DNA of 64,000 bases from Kribbella aluminosa (GTDB lineage: Bacteria; Actinomycetota; Actinomycetes; Propionibacteriales; Kribbellaceae): positions 558,001 to 622,000 of the forward strand of contig NZ_JAGINT010000002.1 in NCBI RefSeq assembly GCF_017876295.1. The letters run 5' to 3'. Numbering within the stretch: the stretch's first letter is position 1; each line of letters begins with the position of its first letter. The notes under the pieces were generated by a model, which did not search any database, had not been told where the DNA came from, and saw only the letters and a list, made by a program, of their open reading frames with translations. The translations under genes were made by a program, and so were the position numbers. Below are positions 27,321-36,035 of the stretch, one piece after another.

Positions 27321-28211
27321 GTGACCGGAACTGAGCGGGTGATGGTGTTCGGCGCGGGAGGCTTTCTCGGCGCCAGGATCTGCGCGCTGCTCGCCGACCG
27401 GGGCATCGAGTACCGCGGGCTGAGCCGGACCCGGAGCGAGCCGTACCGGCGCTGCGACCTGACCGCGATGCACCCGTACGCGCTGGACACCCAGATCGGG
27501 ATGTACAAGCCGACCGTGATCGTCAACGCGGTCGGCGCCACGTTCGGTGCGCCGGCCGAGCTGGTCCGGGCCAACGTGATCGCCGTCGAGGCGCTGCTCG
27601 CGTCCGTCCGCGACCATGCCGGCCACGCGCGGTTCGTCCAGCTCGGGTCCGCGGCGGAGTACGGCGGCGCCGCGCACGGGACGAGCATGCTCGAGGACAG
27701 TGCGCCGCGTCCGCTCGGTCCGTACGGGATCACCAAGCTGGCCGGCTCCGAGCTCGTACTCCGGGCGCAGCGGGCCGGCGCGGATGCCGTCGTACTACGG
27801 ATCTTCGACGTGATCGGGCCGGGGGCGCCGGACAGTACGCTCACCGGCCGGGTGATCCGGGACCTGCGGACGCGACAGCTGATCGAGGTCGGGTCGCTGG
27901 ACGTCTGGCGCGACTTCGTCGACGTCCGGGACGTGGCCGAGGCGGTGCTCGCGGTTGCGCTCGCGGACGGGAAGCTGCCGCCGCTGCTGAACGTCGGCAC
28001 CGGCCGGGCGACCCTCGCGCGCGACGTCGCCGGGCAACTCTTCGAGCTGAGTGGCCTGGCGGCGACGATCGTCGACGAGGCCGGTCAGGAAACCCTGCTC
28101 GGTGCGCCGTGGCAGCAGGCCGACAGCACACTGATCGGCCAGCAGCTCGGCTGGTCTCCCAAGGTCGCCCTCGAGCAGTCCCTAGCCGACAGCTGGGCTG
28201 AGTCAGACTAG
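27321..28211 (+). CDS. NAD-dependent epimerase/dehydratase
   Basis: The 296-aa protein is an extended short-chain dehydrogenase: Rossmann motif VFGAGGFLGARI, a Ser in QLGSAAEYGG, the catalytic YGITK motif (PYGITKLAGSE) and the substrate segment WRDFVDVRDVAEAV. The family acts on nucleotide-sugars; the product here is unknown as no sugar pathway genes adjoin. The start is uncertain: GTG 27321 is chosen for homology to the normal N-terminus, with ATG 27342 and ATG 27263 also possible. The PP2C-like gene follows after 4 bp. Confidence 0.83.
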   Translation: MTGTERVMVFGAGGFLGARICALLADRGIEYRGLSRTRSEPYRRCDLTAMHPYALDTQIGMYKPTVIVNAVGATFGAPAELVRANVIAVEALLASVRDHAGHARFVQLGSAAEYGGAAHGTSMLEDSAPRPLGPYGITKLAGSELVLRAQRAGADAVVLRIFDVIGPGAPDSTLTGRVIRDLRTRQLIEVGSLDVWRDFVDVRDVAEAVLAVALADGKLPPLLNVGTGRATLARDVAGQLFELSGLAATIVDEAGQETLLGAPWQQADSTLIGQQLGWSPKVALEQSLADSWAESD

Positions 28212-28215
28212 TTCC

Positions 28216-28968
28216 GTGCAGATTCGCTCGCTCAGTGAGGCCGCGCCGGATCGGCGACCACCTGCCGTCAACGAGGATCTCGTGCTGACCGGCCCCGACT
28301 TCACGCTCGTCCTCGACGGCGCCACCGCGCCGAAGGGCGTCGACTCCGGCTGTCGGCACGACGTCCCGTGGCTGGTGAAGCAGCTCGCGATCCAGTTGGC
28401 GCCGGCGCTGCTCGCCCAGTCGTCCGCCCCGCTGCCCGACCTGCTCGCGGAGGCGATCGCCGGAGTCCGGGCGACCCACGCAGACACCTGCGACGTCAGC
28501 AATCCGGACAGTCCGTCGTCAACGGTCTCGATGGTTCGGCTGCACCCGGATCACGTCGAGTACCTGGTGCTGGCCGACTCGCCCGTCGTGATGCGTTCCC
28601 CCGAAGGCCAGATCACCGTCCACAGCGACGACCGGATCGAGCAGCTCCCGGAACGGACCCTGGAGGCGGTACGCCGGTTGCGTAACCAGCCGGGTGGTTT
28701 CTGGGCGGCGAGCACCGAGCCGAAGGCGGCGTACGAGGCGATCACCGGGAGTACGGACCTGGCCGCCGTGGACGTGATCGCGATCCTGTCCGACGGCGCG
28801 TCCCGTTTCACCGAGCAGTACGGGCACTCGTGGGACGAGCTGATCGACGTACTCACGACCGCTGGTCCACGACAGCTGATCGATCGGGTCCGGGAGCACG
28901 ACGCAACCTCGACGGGCCGGTGGAAGCAGTACGACGATGCGAGCGTCGTGCTCCTTCAGCGGCCGTAG
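28216..28968 (+). CDS. PP2C-like protein phosphatase domain protein
   Basis: A 250-aa single-domain protein with PP2C-type metal motifs: NEDLVLTGPDFTLVLDGATA near the N-terminus, AILSDGASRF in the middle and YDDASVVLL at the end. This supports a Ser/Thr phosphatase fold, with Asp residues kept for two metals. It lacks the usual GMGGH-type motif after the first Asp, so activity or substrate may be unusual. It is probably co-transcribed with the epimerase gene. The 3' end overlaps the convergent DUF4328 gene by 13 bp. Confidence 0.78.
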   Translation: MQIRSLSEAAPDRRPPAVNEDLVLTGPDFTLVLDGATAPKGVDSGCRHDVPWLVKQLAIQLAPALLAQSSAPLPDLLAEAIAGVRATHADTCDVSNPDSPSSTVSMVRLHPDHVEYLVLADSPVVMRSPEGQITVHSDDRIEQLPERTLEAVRRLRNQPGGFWAASTEPKAAYEAITGSTDLAAVDVIAILSDGASRFTEQYGHSWDELIDVLTTAGPRQLIDRVREHDATSTGRWKQYDDASVVLLQRP

Positions 28969-29843
28969 GTCGGGAAGCCCGGACCGGGCGGCTGCGACCG
29001 CGGGGCGTACTGCGGCGTGAGCGGCGGCGGCACCTGGTCCTGCACCGGCGGCGGCGCTGTCCGTTCCTGCTGCCAGTCGCCGATCTGGAGCATCAGGAGA
29101 GCCATCGCGACACCGGCCACGATCAGCAGCACGGTCGCGACCGTGAACCCGATGTCCACGCCCAGCGCGACATGCACCATGAAGTCCTGCAGGTCGTAGA
29201 CGTCGACGTACTGGCCGGCGCCGTTGTCGGTCGCCTGGACGAGACGCACGATCCAGACGATGAAGCCCACCACCGCGACCGATCCGCCGCCGACCATGAT
29301 CACCCAGAAGCCGGTCCACGTCGCCCACCATCCGTACAGCAGTGCGCGGACCCGCCCAACCGGCCGCGCAGGTGGCTTGCTGGCGCGGACGACGTCGTCG
29401 ACGATCTGGAACGGGTACCAGAACTGCACGATCGGGCAGAACCACGAGCCGATCACCCAGCCCGGCGCGCGACGGTGCAGGAGGTGCTGCGGCACGAACG
29501 GTGAATGCAGGAAGTCGACGTTGTCGCGGGCGCGCCACAGCCAGAGCAGGAACGCGATCGCGGTCCCGATCAACAGGTAGCCGAGCAGGTCCAGCAACGG
29601 TCCGGTACCGGCGACCGACCGCGCGCCGCGCTCGATCTCCGCGTCCGAGAGCAGCCCGTACACGAGGCGCTTGACCTCGTCGTACGAGCGCCAGAGCAGC
29701 ACGCACTGGATGATCGCGGCGATCACGGTCAGCCCCATCAGCGCCATGCTGACGATCGCGACCGCCCGCAACGGCCGGAACGGCCGCGGCACCGGCTGAT
29801 ACGGCTCCGGCCCCGGATACGGCCACGGATAAGGCTGCGTCAC
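28956..29843 (-). CDS. DUF4328 membrane protein, copy 1
   Basis: The 295-aa protein has a Pro-rich N-terminus, about six transmembrane helices and the DUF4328 signature: LLWLWRARDNVDF followed by HRRAPGWVIGSWFCPIVQFW with YPFQIVDDV. The C-terminal 50 residues are Pro/Gln-rich. The GTG at 29843 follows GGAGG by six bases. DUF4328 has no known function; two more copies occur at 39.6 and 40.5 kb. Confidence 0.83.
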   Translation of the reverse strand: MTQPYPWPYPGPEPYQPVPRPFRPLRAVAIVSMALMGLTVIAAIIQCVLLWRSYDEVKRLVYGLLSDAEIERGARSVAGTGPLLDLLGYLLIGTAIAFLLWLWRARDNVDFLHSPFVPQHLLHRRAPGWVIGSWFCPIVQFWYPFQIVDDVVRASKPPARPVGRVRALLYGWWATWTGFWVIMVGGGSVAVVGFIVWIVRLVQATDNGAGQYVDVYDLQDFMVHVALGVDIGFTVATVLLIVAGVAMALLMLQIGDWQQERTAPPPVQDQVPPPLTPQYAPRSQPPGPGFPTYGR

Positions 29844-29871
29844 CTTCCACCTCCCCGCAGCCAAGTTAACC

Positions 29872-31395
29872 TCAGACCGCCGCGAACGCCTCCCGTACCG
29901 CGGGCAGCGCCAGCTCCCGGTCCGCCGCCGACAGCCCGATCCGGGTCCGCCGATCGAGTACGTCGTCCTCGGTCAGCGCCCCCTCGTGCCGTACGGCGAA
30001 CCTCAGCTCGGCGTACGTCGTCCGCAGCCCGGGCGCGATCGGCTCCTGCAACTCGGGTGGCCCGTCGATCACCTGTGGCGCCTCCACGCCGTACCGCTGG
30101 ACGAACCGCGCCGGTGCCCGGACCGCGGCGAGGTGCGCGCGATCGGCCGCGCCGACCAACGGGATCCGGTGCGTCTCGCAACGCCGCAGTACGTCGACGT
30201 CGGACTGGTCGAGCGCCGTGTCGAGGGCGTCCTCCGCCATCCGGCGGTACGTGGTGAGCTTGCCGCCGACGATCGTGACGACACCGTCGTCGCTGGTGAT
30301 CACCGCGTGCCGCCGGGAGATGTCGGCCGTACCGCCATGGTGGCCGGTGTCGAGCAACGGACGCAGACCGGCGTAGGTGCCGAGCAGGTCGGCGCGCGTC
30401 ACCGGCTGCTGGACGGCGGCGCTGATCGTGTTCAGCAGGAAGTCGATCTCGGCGTCGGTCGCCTGCGGTACGTCGCTGACCGGGCCTGGCGCATCCTCGT
30501 CGGTGAGCCCGACGTACACCCGGTCGTCCGGCGCCGGAATCGCCATCACCACCCGGCGCAGCTCGCCCGGCACCGGCACCGTGAGGACCGCGGACAGGCC
30601 GCCGAACACGGACTGCGGCAGCACCAGGTGGGTGCCGCGGCTCGGGCGGAGCTTGATGCCGGAGGCAACCTGATCGGCCCAGATCCCGGTCGCGTTGATC
30701 ACGATCCGCGCGTCCACCGACCGCGTGTCGCCGGTCAGCTGGTCCACCAGGACCGCGCCCTGCCCGGTGACCTCGGTCGCGGCCACGTGGGTCAGGATGC
30801 GGGCGCCGTACTGCGCCGCGGTCCGGGCGATCGCGACCACCAGCCGGGCGTCGTCGTACAGCTGCCCGTCCCAGGTGAGGAAGCCGCCGCGCATCCCCTC
30901 CGGGCGCAGCGTCGGCGCGTAACGCAGGATCTCGGCCGAGGACACCCGGCGGGAGTGCGGGAGGTAGTCGTCGCTGGTCCGCGCGAAGGTCCGCAGTACG
31001 TCACCGCCGAGGAACGCGGACCGCAGCAGGGCGGCCTGCACGAACCTTGCCTGCGGCAACCACGGCGCGATCTGCGGAATCGGATGCACCAGGTGCGGGG
31101 CGGTCGTCTTCATCAGGATGCCGCGCTCGACCGCGCTCTCGTACGCGATCCCGACATGCCCGGACGCGAGGTACCGCAGGCCGCCGTGCACCAGCTTCGA
31201 GCTCCAGCGGCTGGTGCCGAACGCCAGGTCGTGCTTCTCCACCAGGGCAACGCTGAGTCCGCGGGCCGCCGCATCCAGGGCCACCCCGGCGCCGGTGACA
31301 CCGCCGCCGATCACGAGGACGTCGACCGCTGCCAGCGAGTCGAGCTCACGGGTACGGCGGGCCGCGTTCAGACTCGCGTTGCCGATGGAGTTCAT
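29872..31395 (-). CDS. glpD: Aerobic glycerol-3-phosphate dehydrogenase
   Basis: A 507-aa FAD enzyme that oxidises sn-glycerol 3-phosphate to DHAP and passes electrons to quinones at the membrane. The FAD motif is VIGGGVTGAGVALDAAARG, with FGTSRWSSKLVHGGLRYL and the C-terminal TIVGGKLTTYRRMAEDALD typical of GlpD. The start overlaps the stop of the upstream tetR gene as ATGA. With the AGPS-like oxidase divergently encoded, the module concerns G3P/DHAP metabolism. No glpF or glpK is nearby. Confidence 0.94.
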   Translation of the reverse strand: MNSIGNASLNAARRTRELDSLAAVDVLVIGGGVTGAGVALDAAARGLSVALVEKHDLAFGTSRWSSKLVHGGLRYLASGHVGIAYESAVERGILMKTTAPHLVHPIPQIAPWLPQARFVQAALLRSAFLGGDVLRTFARTSDDYLPHSRRVSSAEILRYAPTLRPEGMRGGFLTWDGQLYDDARLVVAIARTAAQYGARILTHVAATEVTGQGAVLVDQLTGDTRSVDARIVINATGIWADQVASGIKLRPSRGTHLVLPQSVFGGLSAVLTVPVPGELRRVVMAIPAPDDRVYVGLTDEDAPGPVSDVPQATDAEIDFLLNTISAAVQQPVTRADLLGTYAGLRPLLDTGHHGGTADISRRHAVITSDDGVVTIVGGKLTTYRRMAEDALDTALDQSDVDVLRRCETHRIPLVGAADRAHLAAVRAPARFVQRYGVEAPQVIDGPPELQEPIAPGLRTTYAELRFAVRHEGALTEDDVLDRRTRIGLSAADRELALPAVREAFAAV

Positions 31396-32012
31396 GGCAC
31401 CAGGTACCTCGTCAGCATCACGCGCAGCTCCTCGTCGAGCTTCGGGTACTCGTCCTTCCCGGCCATCACCGGGCCGGACACCGCCGACGCGAGCGAGACC
31501 AGGATGATCTGCCGGGCCAGCCAGACCGGGTCGCCGGCGCGGATCGAGCCGTCGGCCTGACCCTGGCGCAGACCCTCCTCGACGAGAGCGAGGTGCGCGA
31601 CGGTGCTGCTGCCGCGGCGCTCCAGCAGGTACGGCGTGAGGAACTCCGGGTCGAGCTCGATGATCTTCCGCATCAGCGGATGCACGCGGGTCTTCGCGAC
31701 CACCTCGACGACGCCCTCGACCAGGCGGGACCGGCCGTCGGCGGCGTCCGGCTGGAACGCGGACACCAGCGCGATCGTCCACTCCCGGGTCATCAGCGCG
31801 GCGACCACGGCCTGCACGTTCGGCCAGCGCCGGTACAGGGTCGCGCGGGAGACTTCGGCATGCCGGGCGATGTCGGCCATCGTCATCCGGCGCATCCCGA
31901 TCGCGAGCAGCAGCTCGTACGCCGCGTCCAGGATCCGCTCCTCGCCGATCGCGTTCGCCGGGGTTGGACGGGTGCTGGCCTCTTGATCTGATTCGCTGCT
32001 ACGCTGAGACAT
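31392..32012 (-). CDS. TetR-family regulator of the glpD module
   Basis: A 206-aa regulator with an N-terminal helix-turn-helix (MTMADIARHAEVSRATLYRR). It is translationally coupled to glpD. The ATG at 32012 is used here, but TACACT (minus strand, 32028-32023) lies seven bases before an in-frame GTG at 32015, which could be a leaderless start one codon upstream. An inverted repeat at 32017-32043 overlaps this promoter, implying autoregulation and control of the divergent oxidase gene. Confidence 0.9.
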   Translation of the reverse strand: MSQRSSESDQEASTRPTPANAIGEERILDAAYELLLAIGMRRMTMADIARHAEVSRATLYRRWPNVQAVVAALMTREWTIALVSAFQPDAADGRSRLVEGVVEVVAKTRVHPLMRKIIELDPEFLTPYLLERRGSSTVAHLALVEEGLRQGQADGSIRAGDPVWLARQIILVSLASAVSGPVMAGKDEYPKLDEELRVMLTRYLVP

Positions 32013-32016
32013 CACA

Positions 32017-32043
32017 TGCCAAAGTGTATCAGCGACTTCGGCA
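32017..32043. promoter_or_regulatory. Candidate TetR operator
   Basis: TGCCAAAGT (32017-32025) and ACTTCGGCA (32035-32043) are inverted with one mismatch and a nine-base spacer. They enclose the likely -10 of tetR and lie between tetR-glpD and the divergent AGPS-like gene. The next bases up to 32130 include a GGGGAGGTGG run and the AGGACACC ahead of the ATG. Confidence 0.55.
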
Positions 32044-32130
32044 TCCCGGAACTGTCCAGGGGAGGTGGGAGCCAGGGGGTTCCACCTCCCCTGGACGCTA
32101 CCCCGCGCGCCCCCGGAAAGGACACCACCG

Positions 32131-33690
32131 ATGACCGAATCAGACCTCCCGGTGGCGCAACTCACCCCCGGCCGCTGGGGCGACCCCGCCCATCCGGCAG
32201 AACTCCCGGCCGCCGCGCTCGACGCCCTCAAACACCTGGGCATCCAGCGCCCGCCGGACCCGGTGGTGGAATCCGAGGTCAGGTCAGGCCTCACCGACGA
32301 GCAACTGCAGTTCCTGTCATCCGTCGTGGGCTCTCAGCACGTGGCGGCCGAGTGGGAGGCTCGCTGGGCTCACACGCGTGGGTACTCGACGACGGATCTG
32401 CTGCGGTTCCGCGCCGGCGACACCTCCGACGTACCGGACGCAGTCGTCTACCCAGCCTCACACGACGAAGTGCAAACAATCCTCCGAGGAGCCGCCGAGC
32501 ACGATCTGGCCGTCGTCCCGTACGCCGGCGGCACCTCAGTCGTCGGCGGCCTCGCCCCCACCCGCAGCTTCGTCACCCTCGACCTCCGCCGCCTCGACCA
32601 GCTGACCGATCTGGACGAGATCTCGCGAACGGCAACCCTGCAAGCCGGCGTCCGGGCCCCGGCCGCCGAAGCCCTGCTCGCCGAGCGCGGCTACACCCTC
32701 GGCCACTTCCCGCAGTCGTACGAAGGCGCCTCGATCGGCGGTTACGCGGCCGCCCGCTCCAGCGGCCAGTCGTCGGCCGGGTACGGCCGCTTCGACCAGA
32801 TGGTCGTCGGGCTCACGATCGCCACCCCGCGGGGCACGATCGAGCTCGGCCGCGCCCCGATGTCGGCCGCCGGCCCGGACCTCCGCCAACTGTTCCTCGG
32901 CTCCGAAGGCGCGTTCGGCATCATCACCTCGGTCGTCGTCCGGATCCGCCCGCGGCCGACGGAGCGGCACTTCGAGGGCTGGAAGTTCGACACCTTCGAA
33001 GCCGGCCTGACCGCGGTACGTCGGCTCGCGCAGGACGGCCCGCTCCCGACCGTGCTGCGGCTGCCGGACGAGGTCGAGACCGCGGTGAACCTCGCCGACC
33101 CGGACGTCCTCGGCAGCAGCGCCGGCGGCGTACTCGCGATCATCGGCTTCGACGGCCCGTACAACCAGGCGACCGCCGACGTACTCACCGCGGCAGGCGG
33201 TACGAACCTCGGCGAAGGGCCCGGCGAGACGTGGCGGGTCGGCCGGTACCGCGCGCCGTACCTCCGCGACCCGCTCCTCGACGAAGGCGCCCTGGTGGAG
33301 ACCCTGGAGACCGCCGCGTTCTGGTCCCGCATCCCCGCCCTGAAGGCCGCCGTCACGGACGCACTGGTCGGCGCCCTGTCGGCGACGCCACCGCTTGTCC
33401 TCTGCCACATCTCACACGTCTACGAAACCGGCGCTTCGCTCTACTTCACCGTCGTCTGCGCCCAGACCGACGACCCGATCACCCAATGGCGAAACGCCAA
33501 GTCCGCCGCCACCCAGGCGATCGCCACCGCCGCCGGCACGATCTCCCACCACCACGGCATCGGCACCGACCACCGAGACGCCTACGTGACGGAGATCGGT
33601 CCGCTCGCCACCGAAGCCTTACAGGCTGTCAAACAAACCCTTGACCCGAACAACATCATGAACCCAGGCATCCTGCTCCCCGAGAGCTGA
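32131..33690 (+). CDS. FAD-binding oxidase, alkyl-DHAP synthase-like
   Basis: A 519-aa VAO-type flavoprotein. The FAD domain carries VVPYAGGTSVVGG and YEGASIGGYAAARSSGQSS, then LFLGSEGAFGIITSV; the C-terminus has the HHHGIGTDH motif and NIMNPGIL, both typical of alkyldihydroxyacetonephosphate synthases and related dehydrogenases. Whether it makes ether lipids or oxidises another 2-hydroxy acid cannot be told from sequence. The gene is divergent from tetR-glpD, which fits a substrate linked to G3P or DHAP. GGAAAGGA precedes the ATG. Confidence 0.85.
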   Translation: MTESDLPVAQLTPGRWGDPAHPAELPAAALDALKHLGIQRPPDPVVESEVRSGLTDEQLQFLSSVVGSQHVAAEWEARWAHTRGYSTTDLLRFRAGDTSDVPDAVVYPASHDEVQTILRGAAEHDLAVVPYAGGTSVVGGLAPTRSFVTLDLRRLDQLTDLDEISRTATLQAGVRAPAAEALLAERGYTLGHFPQSYEGASIGGYAAARSSGQSSAGYGRFDQMVVGLTIATPRGTIELGRAPMSAAGPDLRQLFLGSEGAFGIITSVVVRIRPRPTERHFEGWKFDTFEAGLTAVRRLAQDGPLPTVLRLPDEVETAVNLADPDVLGSSAGGVLAIIGFDGPYNQATADVLTAAGGTNLGEGPGETWRVGRYRAPYLRDPLLDEGALVETLETAAFWSRIPALKAAVTDALVGALSATPPLVLCHISHVYETGASLYFTVVCAQTDDPITQWRNAKSAATQAIATAAGTISHHHGIGTDHRDAYVTEIGPLATEALQAVKQTLDPNNIMNPGILLPES

Positions 33691-33723
33691 TCCGACGTGG
33701 GAGAGGCGGCTCCCACGGTCGCG

Positions 33724-33921
33724 CTACTCCCGTCCGTCGAGCGCCCTGCCGATGTCGCGCTGCGCACCTGTCTTCGGCTTCTCGCCCTGGTCCTTCGAGT
33801 CCCCGCCCTTGCCAGGAGGCTTGATGCCGTCGAGCGCCGCCTTCAGGTTCTTCGAGTCGTTCCGGCTCCAGCCGCCGCCACCGTCCTTCTGGCTGCCGCT
33901 CTCGTGCACGTTCTTGGCCAT
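33724..33921 (-). CDS. Small hydrophilic protein of unknown function
   Basis: A 65-residue protein rich in Gly, Lys, Asp and Ser (MAKNVHESGSQKDGGGGWSR, later GIKPPGKGGDSKDQG). It is probably disordered. Support for translation is the excellent GGAGGAAAC-ATG start. It converges on the AGPS-like gene. No family recognised. Confidence 0.65.
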   Translation of the reverse strand: MAKNVHESGSQKDGGGGWSRNDSKNLKAALDGIKPPGKGGDSKDQGEKPKTGAQRDIGRALDGRE

Positions 33922-34040
33922 GTTTCCTCCTGTCTCGTCGGAGTTGCCACGGTAGGCACAGCACGGGGTCACGGCCACGACCATTCGATGCCGACCGCAA
34001 CGCTTGACTTCAAGTTTGGTTGAGGTACGACGGTGTCGGC

Positions 34041-34760
34041 ATGACTCCTGAACCGTCGGAACGTCCTGTTGCTCTGATCACCGGTGCCTCCGCTGGGCTC
34101 GGGCTCGCGCTGGCGCATGGGCTTGCCGAGCGTGGGTGGGCGTTGGTGATCGATGCGCGGGGTGCGGAAGCGCTGAAAGATGCGGCGGACGCTCTCGCGG
34201 CCAGTACCGACGTCATACCGCTGGCGGGTGACGTCACCGACCCGGAGCACCGCGCCGACCTGCTCGACGCGATCACCGAGCTCGGCAGGCTCGACCTGCT
34301 CGTCAACAACGCCAGCTACCTCGGCCCGAGCCCGCTGCAGGCACTCGCCGCGGCTGACCTCGACGAACTGCGTCGCGTGTACGAGGTCGACGTACTCGCG
34401 CCGCTCGCCCTCACACAGCTCCTGCTCCCGGCACTCACCACAGCGTCCGGTGTGCTGATCAACATCAGCTCTGACGCTGCCGTGGAGGCCTACGAGACCT
34501 GGGGCGGCTACGGCTCCGCCAAGGCAGCACTTGATCACGCTACGAAGGTCCTGGCCGCAGAGCATCCAGCGCTCGCGGTGTACGCCGTTGACCCGGGTGA
34601 CCTGCGTACGGCGATGCACCAGGCCGCGTTCCCGGGTGAGGACATCTCGGACCGGCCGGAGGCTGCCACCGTCGTACCGTCCTTCCTGCAGCTGCTCGAC
34701 AAGCGCCCGGCCAGCGGCAGGTACCGAGCGGCTGACTTCGCGCCGGCGGTGACGCCGTGA
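34041..34760 (+). CDS. Short-chain dehydrogenase/reductase
   Basis: A 239-aa classical SDR: TGASAGLGLALAHGLAERG for the cofactor, DLLVNNASYLG, INISSDAA and the catalytic YGSAKAALDHATK (Tyr and Lys). Asp-rich ends of the second strand (VIDARG) suggest NAD. Its stop overlaps the GTG of the QueA-like gene (GTGA at 34757), so the two are translated together, and the pair is likely a functional unit. Confidence 0.87.
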   Translation: MTPEPSERPVALITGASAGLGLALAHGLAERGWALVIDARGAEALKDAADALAASTDVIPLAGDVTDPEHRADLLDAITELGRLDLLVNNASYLGPSPLQALAAADLDELRRVYEVDVLAPLALTQLLLPALTTASGVLINISSDAAVEAYETWGGYGSAKAALDHATKVLAAEHPALAVYAVDPGDLRTAMHQAAFPGEDISDRPEAATVVPSFLQLLDKRPASGRYRAADFAPAVTP

Positions 34761-35761
34761 CAGTGCACCCGCACATCAGGTTCGAGCTACCGGACGCGTT
34801 GAACGCCGGCGAACCTCCCGAAGCGCGCGGCCTCTCCCGGGACCACGTGAAGCTGCTGGTCGCGGAGGGGTCGACCGTCACGCACACGCGCTTCGACCGG
34901 CTCGGCGACCACCTGCGGCCGGGCGACCTGTTGCTGGTGAACACCTCCGGCACGCTGGCCGCAGCCGTCGACGGTACGACGTACACCGTGCACTTCTCCG
35001 CACCGCTCGACGACGGCACCTGGGTCGTCGAGCTACGCGACGGCGACGCCCCGATGTTCGACGGTATGCCGGGACAGCAGGTGGAGCTTCCCGAGGGGCC
35101 GCTGACGTTGCTGGCGCCGTACCAGGCCTCGCCGAACCGCCTGTGGATCGCGAAGCCGCCAACCCTCGACGTACTCGGATACCTGCGACGACACGGACGG
35201 CCGATCACCTACAACTACGTGGGGAGGCGCTGGCCGCTGGCGTCGTACCAGACCGTCTTCGCGCGGGAGCCCGGCAGTGCGGAGATGCCCAGCGCAGCAA
35301 GGCCGTTCAGCTTCGAGCTGGTGAGCCACCTGGCGCCCCAGGGCGTACTGATCGCGCCGATCATGCTGCACTGCGGCGTCTCCTCGCTGGAGACCCACGA
35401 ACCACCGCAACCCGAGCGGTACGACGTACCCAAGCACACATCCCGCCTGGTCAACTGGGTCAAGGCGAACGGCGGACGGGTGATCGCGGTCGGCACCACC
35501 GCAGTACGCGCGATCGAGTCGGCGGCCGTCGGCGGAACGGTCGCCCCCTCCCGAGGCTGGACCGACCTCGTCCTGGGCCCGGACAACCAGCCCCAGATCG
35601 TCGACGGCCTCATCACCGGCTGGCACGCCCCCGAGGCGTCCCACCTACTACTCCTCGAATCCGTCGCCGGCCGTGCCCAGGTCCAGCGCGCGTACGACGC
35701 CGCCCTCCAGAACCACTACCTCTGGCACGAGTTCGGCGACAGCTGCCTCATCCTGCGCTGA
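34757..35761 (+). CDS. QueA-family S-adenosylmethionine:tRNA ribosyltransferase-isomerase-like protein
   Basis: QueA transfers the ribosyl part of SAM to preQ1 in tRNA to make epoxyqueuosine. This 334-aa homologue keeps LRPGDLLLVNTSGTLAAAV, YQTVFAREPGSAEMPSAARP, YDVPKHTSRLVNWVKANGG, VIAVGTTAVRAIESAA and the terminal FGDSCLIL. The usual AGLHF stretch reads SAARPFSF, a change near the active site. No queuosine genes (tgt, queC-E) adjoin and the partner is an SDR. A distinct substrate is possible, so I leave the symbol blank. Confidence 0.82.
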   Translation: MTVHPHIRFELPDALNAGEPPEARGLSRDHVKLLVAEGSTVTHTRFDRLGDHLRPGDLLLVNTSGTLAAAVDGTTYTVHFSAPLDDGTWVVELRDGDAPMFDGMPGQQVELPEGPLTLLAPYQASPNRLWIAKPPTLDVLGYLRRHGRPITYNYVGRRWPLASYQTVFAREPGSAEMPSAARPFSFELVSHLAPQGVLIAPIMLHCGVSSLETHEPPQPERYDVPKHTSRLVNWVKANGGRVIAVGTTAVRAIESAAVGGTVAPSRGWTDLVLGPDNQPQIVDGLITGWHAPEASHLLLLESVAGRAQVQRAYDAALQNHYLWHEFGDSCLILR

Positions 35762-35763
35762 GG

Positions 35764-35928
35764 TCAGGAGGCGGCCTTGGTCGGCAGTTTGCGCTGTGAG
35801 ATGCGGTTGCCGGCGTGGTCGGCGGCCTGGAGTGCGGTGACCGCACTCGGGGCTTCCGGGGCCGCCGCACGTATTACCTGATGTTCGTTGCCGGGGCGGG
35901 CGCGTTTGTCCACCGCGCGTGGGCTCAT
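35764..35928 (-). CDS. Small hypothetical protein (54 aa)
   Basis: A short frame reads MSPRAVDKRARPGNEHQVIR and continues APSAVTALQAADHAGNRISQ to a TGA two bases after the QueA-like stop. AAGGA lies eight bases before the ATG, and codon third positions are mostly G or C, as in neighbouring genes. No family is recognised. It could be spurious. Confidence 0.45.
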   Translation of the reverse strand: MSPRAVDKRARPGNEHQVIRAAAPEAPSAVTALQAADHAGNRISQRKLPTKAAS

Positions 35929-36035
35929 GTGGATGTCCTTACCAAGCTGGTCCCCCGTCGGGACGTCACCTGATTAGACGAGCAGTCCCCCCGGTTGTCA
36001 CCTGGTTTGACGCAACTGAGCGGAACTTGTGGCAT

